Shown here piece by piece: positions 49,619-57,889 of a stretch of 64,000 nt of DNA. The stretch is from JAOUEA01 sp038249195 (GTDB taxonomy: Bacteria > Actinomycetota > UBA4738 > HRBIN12), in contig JBBRWM010000003.1 in assembly GCA_038249195.1 (NCBI GenBank), positions 124,001 through 188,000 on the forward strand, written 5' to 3'. Below the pieces are notes generated by a model. It was not told the DNA's origin. It worked only from the letters and a program-made list of their open reading frames with translations, and did no database searches. Made by a program: the position numbers and the translations under genes. Each line of letters begins with the position of its first letter. Positions within the stretch are counted from its first letter, which is position 1.

Positions 49619-51502
49619 GTGGAAGGGGCACCACGGGTCGTCGCCACGGCGGGCCACGTCGACCACGGCAAGTCCTCGCTCATCGTGCAGCTCACGGGCA
49701 TCGACCCGGATCGCTTCGTCGAGGAGAAACGCCGCGGCCTCACGATCGACCTGGGATACGCGTGGACGAGGCTTCCCTCTGGGCGCGAGGTCGGGTTCGT
49801 GGACGTGCCGGGCCACGAGCGGTTCATCGCCAACATGCTCGCCGGCGTCGGCCCCGTACGACTCGTGCTGTTCGTCGTGGCCGCCGACGAGGGGTGGAAG
49901 CCGCAGTCGGAGGAACACCTCGCGATCCTCGACGTCTTGGGGACGGTCGGCGCCGTGGTCGCCCTCACCAAGCGGGATCTCGTGGACGACGAGACCCTGG
50001 GGTTCGCGGACGAGGAGATCCGGGAACGGCTCGATGGGACCGCGCTCGTGGGAGCGCCCATCGTGCCGGTCAGCGCCCGGACGGGAGAGGGCCTGGACGA
50101 GCTCCGCGCAGCGCTTGACGCGATGCTGGGCGACGCGCCGGACCCGGAAGCGGCCCGTTCGAGGTTGTTCATCGATCGCGTGTTCACGATCAAGGGATCC
50201 GGCACCGTCGTCACGGGAACCCTGACCGGAGACTGCATCGAGACGGGTGAGGAGGTGTCGGTCTACCCCTCGGGCGATCGCGCGAGGATCCGTTCGCTCG
50301 AAACGCACAAGCATGCCGAGGCGAGGGTGTGTCCCGTGACCCGCGTCGCGGCGAACCTCGTGGGCGTGGAGCGGGCATCGCTGGGGCGTGGCACGGTGCT
50401 CGGCCGACCCGGCGCGTGGCGCTCCACCGAAACGTTCGAGGCGATGCTGCAGCCGGTGCGCGGCCTCTCGCACGCGGTCACCGCCCGAGGGGCCTTCAAG
50501 CTCTACGCGGGCGCCGCCGAGGCCGACGCGAAGCTGCGCCTCTACGGGAGCGGTGCGCTCAACGACGGCGACCGTTGCTTCGCGCGGATCCGCCTGTCCC
50601 GGCCCATGGTGCTCGACGTGTTCGATCGGTTCGTGGTGCGGGAGACGGGCCGGGGCGAAACCGTGGCCGGCGGCACCATCCTCGACATCGCGCCCGCCCG
50701 CCGACCGGGACACGACCCCGCGCAGCGCCTGCAACGACGGGCGGAAGCGACCCGAGCCGAGCTGCCGGCGATCCTCGCCGATGAACGAGGCGCAGTCCCC
50801 TCGGCCGAGGTGGCCCAGCTCACCGGCGCACGATCCGGAGACTCGCGGCTCGGCGGATGGATGGTGCGCCCGCAGGTCGCGGACGCGGCCCTCCACGGCC
50901 TGAGCGAGGCGTTGGGAGATCACCACGCTCGTCATCCGTTGGAGGAGGGGGCCCCGCTCGCCGACGTCCGGCGCGCCGTGCGCGCGGCTCTGCGAGACGC
51001 CGGCGCACCGGCGGACGCGAGCCTGGCGGAGGCGGTCATCGCCGATGCCGCCGATCGCGGCGACGTGGTGCGAACCGCCACCGTGGTGCGCCTTGCCTCC
51101 CATCGGGTGCGCCTGGACGCTCGAGGGACCGACGTTGATCGGCTGGTGCGAGCGATCGGCGGCGAGCGCGCGTCGACACCCCCGACGGTCCGGGAGCTCG
51201 AGGCCGACGGGTTCGACCGAGCGATGATCGCCGCCTCCGCCCGTGCCGGCGTGGTGATCCGCGTCGGCCCGGATCTGGTCTTCAGTCCGGATCTCGTGGA
51301 GCGCGCGAGGGCCGTGATCCGCGAGGGTGGAAAGGACGGGATCACGATCAGCGCGTTCCGCGAGGCGCTCGGAACCAGCCGGAGGTACGCCGTGCCACTG
51401 ATGGAGTGGTTCGACGCGACCGGCCTCACGCGCCGCGAGGGAGACCTCCGGTTCCCGCGCGACCGTTCCGATCCCGGGCCGAGCCCCGGGCCCGATCCCT
51501 AG
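49619..51502 (+). CDS. selB: Selenocysteine-specific elongation factor
   Basis: 627 residues from the GTG at 49619, one base past the selA stop and with GAGGA upstream; an ATG at 49598 inside selA is an alternative. EF-Tu-like GTPase motifs are complete: TAGHVDHGKSS (G1), LTIDLG (G2), DVPGHERF (G3), TKRD (G4). The C-terminal half holds the winged-helix region that binds the SECIS hairpin in mRNA, ending with the KDGITISAFREALGTSRRYAVPL module. It delivers Sec-tRNA to in-frame UGA. The gene converges on a RidA gene with a four-base overlap. Confidence 0.94.
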   Translation: MEGAPRVVATAGHVDHGKSSLIVQLTGIDPDRFVEEKRRGLTIDLGYAWTRLPSGREVGFVDVPGHERFIANMLAGVGPVRLVLFVVAADEGWKPQSEEHLAILDVLGTVGAVVALTKRDLVDDETLGFADEEIRERLDGTALVGAPIVPVSARTGEGLDELRAALDAMLGDAPDPEAARSRLFIDRVFTIKGSGTVVTGTLTGDCIETGEEVSVYPSGDRARIRSLETHKHAEARVCPVTRVAANLVGVERASLGRGTVLGRPGAWRSTETFEAMLQPVRGLSHAVTARGAFKLYAGAAEADAKLRLYGSGALNDGDRCFARIRLSRPMVLDVFDRFVVRETGRGETVAGGTILDIAPARRPGHDPAQRLQRRAEATRAELPAILADERGAVPSAEVAQLTGARSGDSRLGGWMVRPQVADAALHGLSEALGDHHARHPLEEGAPLADVRRAVRAALRDAGAPADASLAEAVIADAADRGDVVRTATVVRLASHRVRLDARGTDVDRLVRAIGGERASTPPTVRELEADGFDRAMIAASARAGVVIRVGPDLVFSPDLVERARAVIREGGKDGITISAFREALGTSRRYAVPLMEWFDATGLTRREGDLRFPRDRSDPGPSPGPDP

Positions 51503-51969
51503 GCGTCGATCTCCGCGGTGACCTGGACCTCGACGCAGGCGCCGAGCGGAAGCGACGACATCCCCACCGCGGCGCGGGCGTGGCGTCCCGATTCGCCCAG
51601 CGCCGCCCCCAGGAGCTCGCTCGCCCCGTTCGCCACCTGCGGGTGATCCACGAAGTCCTGCGTCGTGGCCAAGAAGACCGTGACCTGCGAGATCCCCCGC
51701 AGGCGTCCAAAGTCGCCGAGCTCCGCCCGCAACGCCGACAGCGCCTGCAACGCGGCCCGTTCGGCGGCTTCGCGACCCTGCTTGGTGGTCAAGTCGTCAC
51801 CGAGCCGCCCCCCGTGGAGCACGACACCATCCACCATGGGAACCTGCCCCGCGACGTGGGCCACGGCTCCGGCGAGCCTGACGGGGACGTACGCCGCCAC
51901 GGCCTCGGGCGGCGGGGGCAGCTCATGGCCGAGGGCCGAGAGTCGTTGCAGGATCATCGCGTCGTCCAT
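51499..51969 (-). CDS. RidA/YjgF-family protein
   Basis: 156 residues; the ATG at 51978 is an alternative start. LRLAGAVAHVAGQVPMVDG-like opening, RAALQALSALRAELGD, then VFLATTQDFVDHPQVANGASELL, and the ending with the conserved VGMSSLPLGACVEVQV. This is the longer RidA subfamily in which the usual active Arg of enamine/imine deaminases sits before VGMSSLP. It probably removes reactive enamine or imine intermediates. It converges with selB and is not part of the selenium pathway. Confidence 0.88.
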   Translation of the reverse strand: MDDAMILQRLSALGHELPPPPEAVAAYVPVRLAGAVAHVAGQVPMVDGVVLHGGRLGDDLTTKQGREAAERAALQALSALRAELGDFGRLRGISQVTVFLATTQDFVDHPQVANGASELLGAALGESGRHARAAVGMSSLPLGACVEVQVTAEIDA

Positions 51970-52014
51970 GCGGCGCATCGTGGCCCGGCGCGGCCGCAGG
52001 AGTCAACCCGGAGA

Positions 52015-52284
52015 TCAGACCGCTTCGCGTGTGCGTTCGCGCAGCAAGGCCCGACGTTCCATCTCGTTCAGGCCGCCCCAGATGCCGTGGCCCTCGCGGA
52101 TCGCCAGCGCGTACTCCAGGCAGTCGACCCGGACCGGGCACCGCACGCACAACGCCTTCGCGAGGGCCTCGCGAGCGTTCTTCTGGCTGCGTTTTTCGAA
52201 GTAGTTCGGGGCGAAGAAATGCGATGCGTCCGCGCCGCGACACGCCGCATAGTGTTGCCAGCTGGGGCTGGTCGTCGCATCCAT
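52015..52284 (-). CDS. WhiB-family iron-sulfur transcription regulator
   Basis: 89 residues from the ATG at 52284, with AAGGTGAG upstream. Four conserved Cys: one in HYAACRGAD and C-x2-C-x5-C in LCVRCPVRVDC, which bind a 4Fe-4S cluster. The GIWGGLNEMER motif is the usual WhiB turn and is followed by the basic DNA-binding tail RRALLRERTREA. WhiB proteins are restricted to actinobacteria and their phages, supporting the taxonomic call. Target and redox cue unknown. Confidence 0.95.
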   Translation of the reverse strand: MDATTSPSWQHYAACRGADASHFFAPNYFEKRSQKNAREALAKALCVRCPVRVDCLEYALAIREGHGIWGGLNEMERRALLRERTREAV

Positions 52285-52377
52285 CTCACCTTGTTGTTCG
52301 TAACGGGCGGTCGCCAGGATTCCACGACGCCTCAGATGCCTGATGGCGGACACGAAGACGCAACGCCGCGGCGGGCG

Positions 52378-53736
52378 CTACTCCGCGGGCACGCGATCGG
52401 GATCGCGGAGCATGGGCGTGGCACCGGGGTCCGCCTCCACCTTCAGGACGAGACCGTCTACGCCGCGCACCCTGACCGGCGTGCCGGGGGCGATCGCCTC
52501 CCCACCGCTGCGCCCGCGCCACATCGTGCCCTTCACGAATACGGGGCCTTCGGGCGCAAGGCGACCTCGCGCCTCTCCAACGAGGCCGATCAAGCCGCGC
52601 TGCGTCGTCACGATCCGATCGCGCGACTGGAGCGCAACGGTGAGCCCGAACCCGTAGTACAAGAGGCTCGCGATCACCGCTCCCCCGATCAGCCACGGTG
52701 AGATCCGGATCGCGGCGGCGACGTGATGCCAGGCCAGCCACGACCCCGCGGCGAACACCGCCGCGCCGCCGGCCGTGAGGAGACCGAGGTTGCGCAGCCG
52801 AACATCGAATGTCATCAGTCCCACGCCGCCCACCAGGAGCACGAGCCCGAGCCAGGAGGGGGGAACGACCCAGATCCCGAACGCGGCGAGCGCGAGCATC
52901 CCCACGCCGGCGAACCCCGCGAAGCCGAACCCCGGCTGCGTGAGCTCGAAGGCGAGGCAGGCGAGACCCACGACCAACAGGAAATAGATGATCGACGGCG
53001 AGGCGACGCCGTGCTCGACACGTTTGATCGGCCCCATGTTGTCGAAGGAGAGGTCCACCGATCGCACGCTCACCTGCTGCGCGTCGGTGGCGATGCGGGT
53101 GTGGAGCGTCACGGGGCCTGCCGCGGTCTGGACGGTCTCGCCGTCCACGGCGGCGAGGAACTCCGGCAGGGAGACCGCAGCGACCTGCGCGATGCCCAGA
53201 TCGAGGGCATCCGCCGCCGGCATGATCCGGTCGGGCGCGGCGATCTGCGTTTCCTTGCCACGAGCATCGATCCACCCTTGGATCGTGGCGTCGAGACCGG
53301 CGGGGGCGGGCAGGTGATCCGCGAGGTCGATCGGGTCCTGGGGCCCTGTCTGCGAACCCGGCGAGACCCCTGCGGCGGACGAAGCGTACATCGCGAGCAG
53401 GCCGGCCCCGGCCGCCTTCGCCGGCGCCGGACCTACCCACACGAGGACGGGAACGCGCAGAGAGACGATGCGGTCGCCCAAGGCCACCGCGTCCCCATCG
53501 AGCGTTCCCGAGGTGTCCATCTGCAGCACCACGATGGCGCCGTCGGCCTCGGCCTGATCCAAGCGTTCGTTCAGGTACGAGGCGAGCGGCCGGTCGATCG
53601 CCCCCTCGACACGGAGCACCACGATCTTGGTGCCGGTCGCCTGATCGAGGGCCGGGGAAGGGTCGGCAGCCCGCGCCGCGAGAGGTGAGAGGACGAGCGA
53701 AGCCAGGAGGACGAGGAAGGGGAACGCGCGACGCAT
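52378..53736 (-). CDS. NfeD-like membrane protein with SPP/ClpP-type domain lacking the nucleophile Ser
   Basis: 452 residues. A signal peptide (MRRAFPFLVLLASLVL, AARA) leads to a ClpP-class domain of about 200 residues (VVLRVEGAIDRPLASYLNERL, then VLQMDTSGTLDGD, PVLVWVGPAPAKAAGAG). Four or so helices follow, then an OB-fold-like C-terminal region with GTPVRVRGVDGLVLKV. In NfeD/1510-type proteases the nucleophile Ser lies in an AASAG motif. Here the equivalent reads AAGAG, so the catalytic Ser is replaced by Gly and proteolysis is not expected. It is divergent from the PBP gene. Confidence 0.85.
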   Translation of the reverse strand: MRRAFPFLVLLASLVLSPLAARAADPSPALDQATGTKIVVLRVEGAIDRPLASYLNERLDQAEADGAIVVLQMDTSGTLDGDAVALGDRIVSLRVPVLVWVGPAPAKAAGAGLLAMYASSAAGVSPGSQTGPQDPIDLADHLPAPAGLDATIQGWIDARGKETQIAAPDRIMPAADALDLGIAQVAAVSLPEFLAAVDGETVQTAAGPVTLHTRIATDAQQVSVRSVDLSFDNMGPIKRVEHGVASPSIIYFLLVVGLACLAFELTQPGFGFAGFAGVGMLALAAFGIWVVPPSWLGLVLLVGGVGLMTFDVRLRNLGLLTAGGAAVFAAGSWLAWHHVAAAIRISPWLIGGAVIASLLYYGFGLTVALQSRDRIVTTQRGLIGLVGEARGRLAPEGPVFVKGTMWRGRSGGEAIAPGTPVRVRGVDGLVLKVEADPGATPMLRDPDRVPAE

Positions 53737-53785
53737 GCCGGTGCCTATCGTACCCGGGGACCGCGGGGTATCCTGTGCCATCCCG

Positions 53786-56179
53786 ATGGGCGCGCCTTCC
53801 TCACCACGCGGGGCGGACCCCCGCCCGTTGCACGACCGATCCGGATTCAAGCCGTTGGCCGTCCTGTTGCTCGTCCCGGTCGTCCTGCTCGCCTCCGGGC
53901 TGATGGCCGTGGTGCTCGCCCCGCCGTTCGTCGGCGCCGCCTTCGGCGTGAAGCAGATCGACGACAAGGTCACGGCGCTCGGCGCGGACTTCACCCGGAT
54001 CCCACGGTTCCCGGAACGCTCCACGATCTACGCGCGCGACGGCAAGACGGTGCTCGCGACCGTGTTCCTGGATAACCGCGAGAACGTTCGTCTGAAGAAG
54101 ATCAGCGAGCCCGCGCAGGAGGCGGTCCTCGCCATCGAGGACTCGGGGTTCTACCAGCACGGCCCACTCAACTGGACGTCCCTGCTGCGCGCCACCGTCG
54201 CGAACGCGCGCGCGGGCACGGTCGTTGAAGGCGCGTCCACCATCACCCAGCAGCTCGTGAAGAACACGCTCGGGCTCGATCCCTACGATCGAACGTTCGA
54301 GCGCAAGCTCCAGGAGTTTGCGCTGGCGATCCGGGTGGAGAAGAAGTACACGAAGGATCAGATCTTCGAGCTCTACCTCAACCAGATCTACCTCGCGAAC
54401 GGCGTGTATGGGATCGGCACGGCGGCCGAGTACTACTTCGATAAGCCCGCCTCAAAACTCACCCTGACCGAGGGGGCCACGCTCGCGGGGTTGATCCGGT
54501 CCCCCAACTACTACGACCCCATCGCGCACCCGACGAAGGCGCGCGTGCGCCGCAACGACGTGCTCAACCGCATGATCGGGCAAGGGATCCTGACCCCCGC
54601 GCGGGGGGCGCTGGCCAAGAGCAGACCCCTGGGCCTGGCGAAGGACGCGGGCGTGTTCCGCAAGAAGACGCAGCCGTACTTCGTGACCTATCTCGTCCGG
54701 CAGATCCTCGCGAACCCGAATGGGGAGTTCGACAGCCTGGGCAAGTCCGTGGAAGCGCGCAAACGCAAGCTGTACGAGGGCGGCCTCAGCATCACGACCA
54801 CCTTCGACCCGACGTGGCAGGCCTATGCTCAGGCCGCCGCGAACGCGCCCTACTCCTACGCCACCCCCTACCACCCGCCGGGGTCGCTCCCGCCCGACGT
54901 CTCGATCGTTTCCGAGGACGTGGCCACGGGGGCCATCCGCACGTTGCTGTCCGGGCGGAACTTCGCGAAGGACAAGTTGGACCTCGCGAACACCCCGCAC
55001 GCCCCGGGGTCCTCGTTCAAGCCCTACATCCTCGCGGCGGCGTTCAACGAAGGGATCCCGCCCACCCAGACCTATCCAAGCAAGTCCCCCTACTACCCAC
55101 CCGGCGGCTGGCCGGGCAGCTCATGCAACTGCGTCACGAACGCCGAGGGCCCGGGCGACTCCGGCCTCATCAACCTGTACACGGCCACCACCGATTCGGT
55201 GAACGTGGTGTTCGCGCAGCTCATCCAGGACGTGGGAGCGCAGAACGTGGTCGACATGGCGCACCGCATGGGGGTGACCTCGGACCTGGTGCCGGTGCTC
55301 GCCTTGGCCACCGGCTCGGTCCCCGTCACGCCGCTGGATCAGGCCTCCGGCTTTCAGACGCTCGCGAACGGCGGGGTCCACTGCGTGCCGTACACCGTCG
55401 AGAAGATCACCGATGATCGCGGCACCGTCTACCAGCACCTACCTGGATGCGCACCCGCGATCAAACCCGACATCGCGCACTTGATCACGTCGATGCTGCA
55501 GAGCGTCGTGTCCTCGGGAACCGGCACGAACGCCGCCCTTGGGACGTGGCCGGTGGCGGGGAAGACGGGCACGGCCAATGGCAACACGAACGTCTGGTTC
55601 GTGGGCTACACGAACCAGGTGGTGACCTCCGTCTGGGTGGGCCCGCCGGGCAGGCTCTACTCCATGGGCGACGTCTTCGGCGGCACCGTGGCCGCTCCCA
55701 TCTGGCACAACTACATGGCCAGGGTGATGCAGGGGATGCCCGCCCTCGGGTTCCCGTCGGCGCCGGCGCCCCCGCAGGGCTCGGTCCCCAGCGTGGTGGG
55801 GCTGCTCGAGGCGCCCGCGAAGAAGACCCTCGTAACGGCCGGGTTCCAGAGCTCTGCGACGACGACGCACTCGTCTGAACCCGCCGGCACCGTGGTCGCG
55901 CAGACCCCCGCGGGCGGGTCTACCGCGGGGTTGGGAACCATCGTGGTCCTGCAGGTGAGCGACGGAGTCGCGGCCGCGGCCCAGATCCCGCGGGTCATCG
56001 GCCTGTCGGCCGCCTCGGCGCGCAACGCGTTGGAGGGCGCCGGCTTCGTGGTCGCCGTCGTGGATCGGATCGTGACGGACCCGACCACGTTCGATCGCGT
56101 CGTCACGCAGTCGCCGGGCGGCGGCGTCCGCGCGGACAAGGGCACGAGCGTCACGATCGTGGTGGGAAGGCGGGCGTGA
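53786..56179 (+). CDS. Class A penicillin-binding protein with two PASTA repeats
   Basis: 797 residues from the ATG at 53786; TATCCT lies 11 bases upstream, and the earlier ATG at 53735 overlaps the divergent nfeD start. An N-terminal helix (about 20-45) anchors it. The glycosyltransferase GT51 domain shows AIEDSGFYQHG and GASTITQQLVKN. The transpeptidase domain has the SxxK motif SSFK, the SVN motif in TDSVNVVFAQ and KTGT in GKTGTANGNT, so both peptidoglycan polymerisation and crosslinking should occur. Two PASTA repeats follow (PSVVGLLEAPAKKTL; PRVIGLSAASARNALEGAG). It is divergent from nfeD. Confidence 0.93.
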   Translation: MGAPSSPRGADPRPLHDRSGFKPLAVLLLVPVVLLASGLMAVVLAPPFVGAAFGVKQIDDKVTALGADFTRIPRFPERSTIYARDGKTVLATVFLDNRENVRLKKISEPAQEAVLAIEDSGFYQHGPLNWTSLLRATVANARAGTVVEGASTITQQLVKNTLGLDPYDRTFERKLQEFALAIRVEKKYTKDQIFELYLNQIYLANGVYGIGTAAEYYFDKPASKLTLTEGATLAGLIRSPNYYDPIAHPTKARVRRNDVLNRMIGQGILTPARGALAKSRPLGLAKDAGVFRKKTQPYFVTYLVRQILANPNGEFDSLGKSVEARKRKLYEGGLSITTTFDPTWQAYAQAAANAPYSYATPYHPPGSLPPDVSIVSEDVATGAIRTLLSGRNFAKDKLDLANTPHAPGSSFKPYILAAAFNEGIPPTQTYPSKSPYYPPGGWPGSSCNCVTNAEGPGDSGLINLYTATTDSVNVVFAQLIQDVGAQNVVDMAHRMGVTSDLVPVLALATGSVPVTPLDQASGFQTLANGGVHCVPYTVEKITDDRGTVYQHLPGCAPAIKPDIAHLITSMLQSVVSSGTGTNAALGTWPVAGKTGTANGNTNVWFVGYTNQVVTSVWVGPPGRLYSMGDVFGGTVAAPIWHNYMARVMQGMPALGFPSAPAPPQGSVPSVVGLLEAPAKKTLVTAGFQSSATTTHSSEPAGTVVAQTPAGGSTAGLGTIVVLQVSDGVAAAAQIPRVIGLSAASARNALEGAGFVVAVVDRIVTDPTTFDRVVTQSPGGGVRADKGTSVTIVVGRRA

Positions 56180-56195
56180 GCGAGGGCCGTGCCGC

Positions 56196-56660
56196 CTAGC
56201 CGCTGAGCCGGGAACGCACCTTCTGCTGCACCGCCTTGCCGTCGACGCGCCCGCGCGCGACGCCCATGACCTCGGTCATGACGAGGCCCATGTCCCGCAT
56301 CGAAGACGCACCGGTCTCCGCGATGGCCGCCTCCACCAAGGCGTCCACCTCCGCCTCGTCGAGCCGCGACGGCGCCCAGGCGGCGATGATGTCGCGCTCG
56401 GCGCGCTCCCGGGCCGATAGCTCGGCCCGCCCGGCCCCATCGAACGCCTCGATGGACTCGGAACGCTTCTTGACCTCCTTGGTGGCGACCTCGGCGATCT
56501 CCGCCGGCGTGAGGGCATGCCCGAGCTCATCCTCGCGGTAGCGGATCGCGGAGAGGAACATGCGCAGCGCTGCGACGCGCGTCTTGTCGCTCGCCCTCAT
56601 GGCATCGGTCAGCTGACGTCGGATCTCGTCCTGGTCGGCGGGGGCGGTCGAACCGGTCAC
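56196..56660 (-). CDS. yqeY: GatB/YqeY-domain protein
   Basis: 154 residues from a GTG with a GGGAGGAG ribosome site. The YqeY family shows LTDAMRASDKTRVAALRMFLSAI, then AIRYREDELG, VKKRSESIEAF and a C-terminal VMTEVMGVARGRVDGKAV. The fold is related to the tail of GatB, which positions tRNA in Asp/Glu-tRNA amidotransferase. A role in tRNA or translation is presumed. Its start is divergent from and 12 bases away from the metallophosphoesterase gene, so their promoters overlap. Confidence 0.9.
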   Translation of the reverse strand: MTGSTAPADQDEIRRQLTDAMRASDKTRVAALRMFLSAIRYREDELGHALTPAEIAEVATKEVKKRSESIEAFDGAGRAELSARERAERDIIAAWAPSRLDEAEVDALVEAAIAETGASSMRDMGLVMTEVMGVARGRVDGKAVQQKVRSRLSG

Positions 56661-56666
56661 TAGACT
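56661..56666 (+). promoter_or_regulatory. -10 box TAGACT of leaderless promoter
   Basis: TAGACT ends six bases before the GTG at 56673. The bases between form the ribosome site of the divergent yqeY gene on the other strand, so the plus-strand gene cannot have its own one. Confidence 0.6.
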
Positions 56667-56672
56667 CCTCCC

Positions 56673-57557
56673 GTGCTTCCCTGGGTCGTGCTCGCGCTCG
56701 CGGTGGTCGGCGTGCTCTGCGTGCTCTACGGCGCCCTTGTCGAGCACACGTGGTACCGGCTCCGCCGCTACGAGGTGGCCATCCTACCGGCGGAGGGTCC
56801 CGACACCCTTACCGTGCTCCACCTGTCCGACCTGCATTTCGTGCGCCACGACGCCAAGAAGGTCCGCTTCCTCGCGGGCCTCCCGCGGGCCGACGTGACC
56901 GTGGTGACGGGGGATTTCCTGGGGGAGCCGGAGGCCGTGGAGACGGTGGTGGCCGCGGTCGCGCCCGCGCGCGGACGGCTCGCCTCGTGGTTCGTCCTGG
57001 GGTCCAACGACTACTTCGCCCCGCGACCGCTCAACTACCTCGCGTACTTTCGGCCGAGGCGGAAGCGCCGGCGTGCCGTCCGCGGCCGCGCGCCGGAGCT
57101 CGCCGCGCAGCTCGGCGCCGCGGGTTGGGACGATCTCACGAACGTGCGGCACGAGATCGACCTCGACGGGTTGCCCGTGGAGCTGCTCGGCCTCGACGAC
57201 GCGCATATCCGCCGACAGGACTACCGCGTTGCGCCGCGCAAGGCGCTCGATCGCTTCGGGTTCGCCGTGATGCACTCGCCGGACTCCGCCCCCGAAACGG
57301 CCGCGCTCGGCTATCCCTTCATGGTGGCCGGCCACACCCACGGCGGTCAGGTGCGCCTTCCATGGGTTGGGGCGCTGGTGACGAACTGCACGATGCCGCG
57401 GCGCCTCGCGAGCGGGCTCATGTCGATGGGGCCCTCGGTCCTGCACACCTCCCCCGGGCTGGGTACATCCAAATTCGCTCCTTTCCGCTTCCTCTGTCGC
57501 CCGGAGGCCACCCTGATCGAGCTGAGTCGGCGCGAACCCCGGTCGGGCTCGGCGTAA
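56673..57557 (+). CDS. Membrane-anchored metallophosphoesterase
   Basis: 294 residues. An N-terminal helix (about 3-23), then the calcineurin-like motifs: LHLSDLHF (D-x-H), VTGDFLG (GD), LGSNDYF (the GN[D/H] variant with S), MHSPD (H) and GHTHGGQ (GHxH). All metal ligands of the YkuE/YaeI-type phosphoesterases seem present. The catalytic domain faces outward or inward depending on topology, which is not settled. Such proteins hydrolyse UDP-diacylglucosamine or other phosphodiesters. The substrate here is not known. Probable leaderless mRNA. Confidence 0.88.
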   Translation: MLPWVVLALAVVGVLCVLYGALVEHTWYRLRRYEVAILPAEGPDTLTVLHLSDLHFVRHDAKKVRFLAGLPRADVTVVTGDFLGEPEAVETVVAAVAPARGRLASWFVLGSNDYFAPRPLNYLAYFRPRRKRRRAVRGRAPELAAQLGAAGWDDLTNVRHEIDLDGLPVELLGLDDAHIRRQDYRVAPRKALDRFGFAVMHSPDSAPETAALGYPFMVAGHTHGGQVRLPWVGALVTNCTMPRRLASGLMSMGPSVLHTSPGLGTSKFAPFRFLCRPEATLIELSRREPRSGSA

Positions 57558-57629
57558 CAGCGCCGACCGGAGCTCGGGAGCGGCCGAGCCTTGGCCTCGA
57601 TCCGGGGCGAATCGCTACACTGACGAGTT

Positions 57630-57703
57630 CGGGACGTAGCGCAGCTTGGTAGCGCGCAGCGTTCGGGACGCTGAGGTCGCGGGTTCAAATCCCGCCGTCC
57701 CGA
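57630..57703 (+). tRNA. tRNA-Pro (anticodon CGG)
   Basis: A complete cloverleaf. Acceptor CGGGACG pairs with CGTCCCG (57696-57702); D-arm stem GCGC/GCGC; anticodon stem CAGCG/CGCTG around loop TTCGGGA with CGG as anticodon; T-arm GCGGG-TTCAAAT-CCCGC. The discriminator is A; CCA is not encoded. TACACT about 9-14 bases upstream is a plausible -10 element. Reads CCG codons. Confidence 0.95.
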
Positions 57704-57889
57704 CTCAGGGCAAACGCGCGGGCCGCCGTGACGCGGCACCGGCCCTCCGGCCTTGCCGTGGGTTGCGTCCCCCCGAACCCCCGATCGATGGATGGGTTTG
57801 ACGACCCGGGGGACGGCCCGGTAGCCTCGGTCGCAGCCTCCGCCCGAACAGACGGAGGCTTAGCTATTCCCGCTGGCCCTTGGAGGGAA
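57704..57889 (+). promoter_or_regulatory. Structured leader of the NlpC/P60 gene, possible riboswitch
   Basis: A 186-base stretch rich in inverted repeats between the tRNA and the hydrolase gene. GCCTCCG/CGGAGGC (57836-57842 and 57853-57859) make a seven-pair stem; AGGGC (57707-57711) can pair with GCCCT (57742-57746) around a GCCGC/GCGGC inner stem. NlpC/P60 and Rpf genes in actinobacteria often follow c-di-AMP (ydaO) riboswitches, and pieces here (CCCGAAC, TTAGCTA, GCTGGCC) recall that family, but order and spacing do not match the consensus. Another piece, CAGGGCAAAC with CCTCCGGCC, recalls GEMM c-di-GMP RNAs. Neither can be assigned by eye. Confidence 0.35.

Noticed and set aside
53735..53785. 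Earlier ATG for the penicillin-binding protein
   Set aside because: It overlaps the divergent nfeD start codon and adds residues with no family character; a -10 box lies between it and the chosen start.
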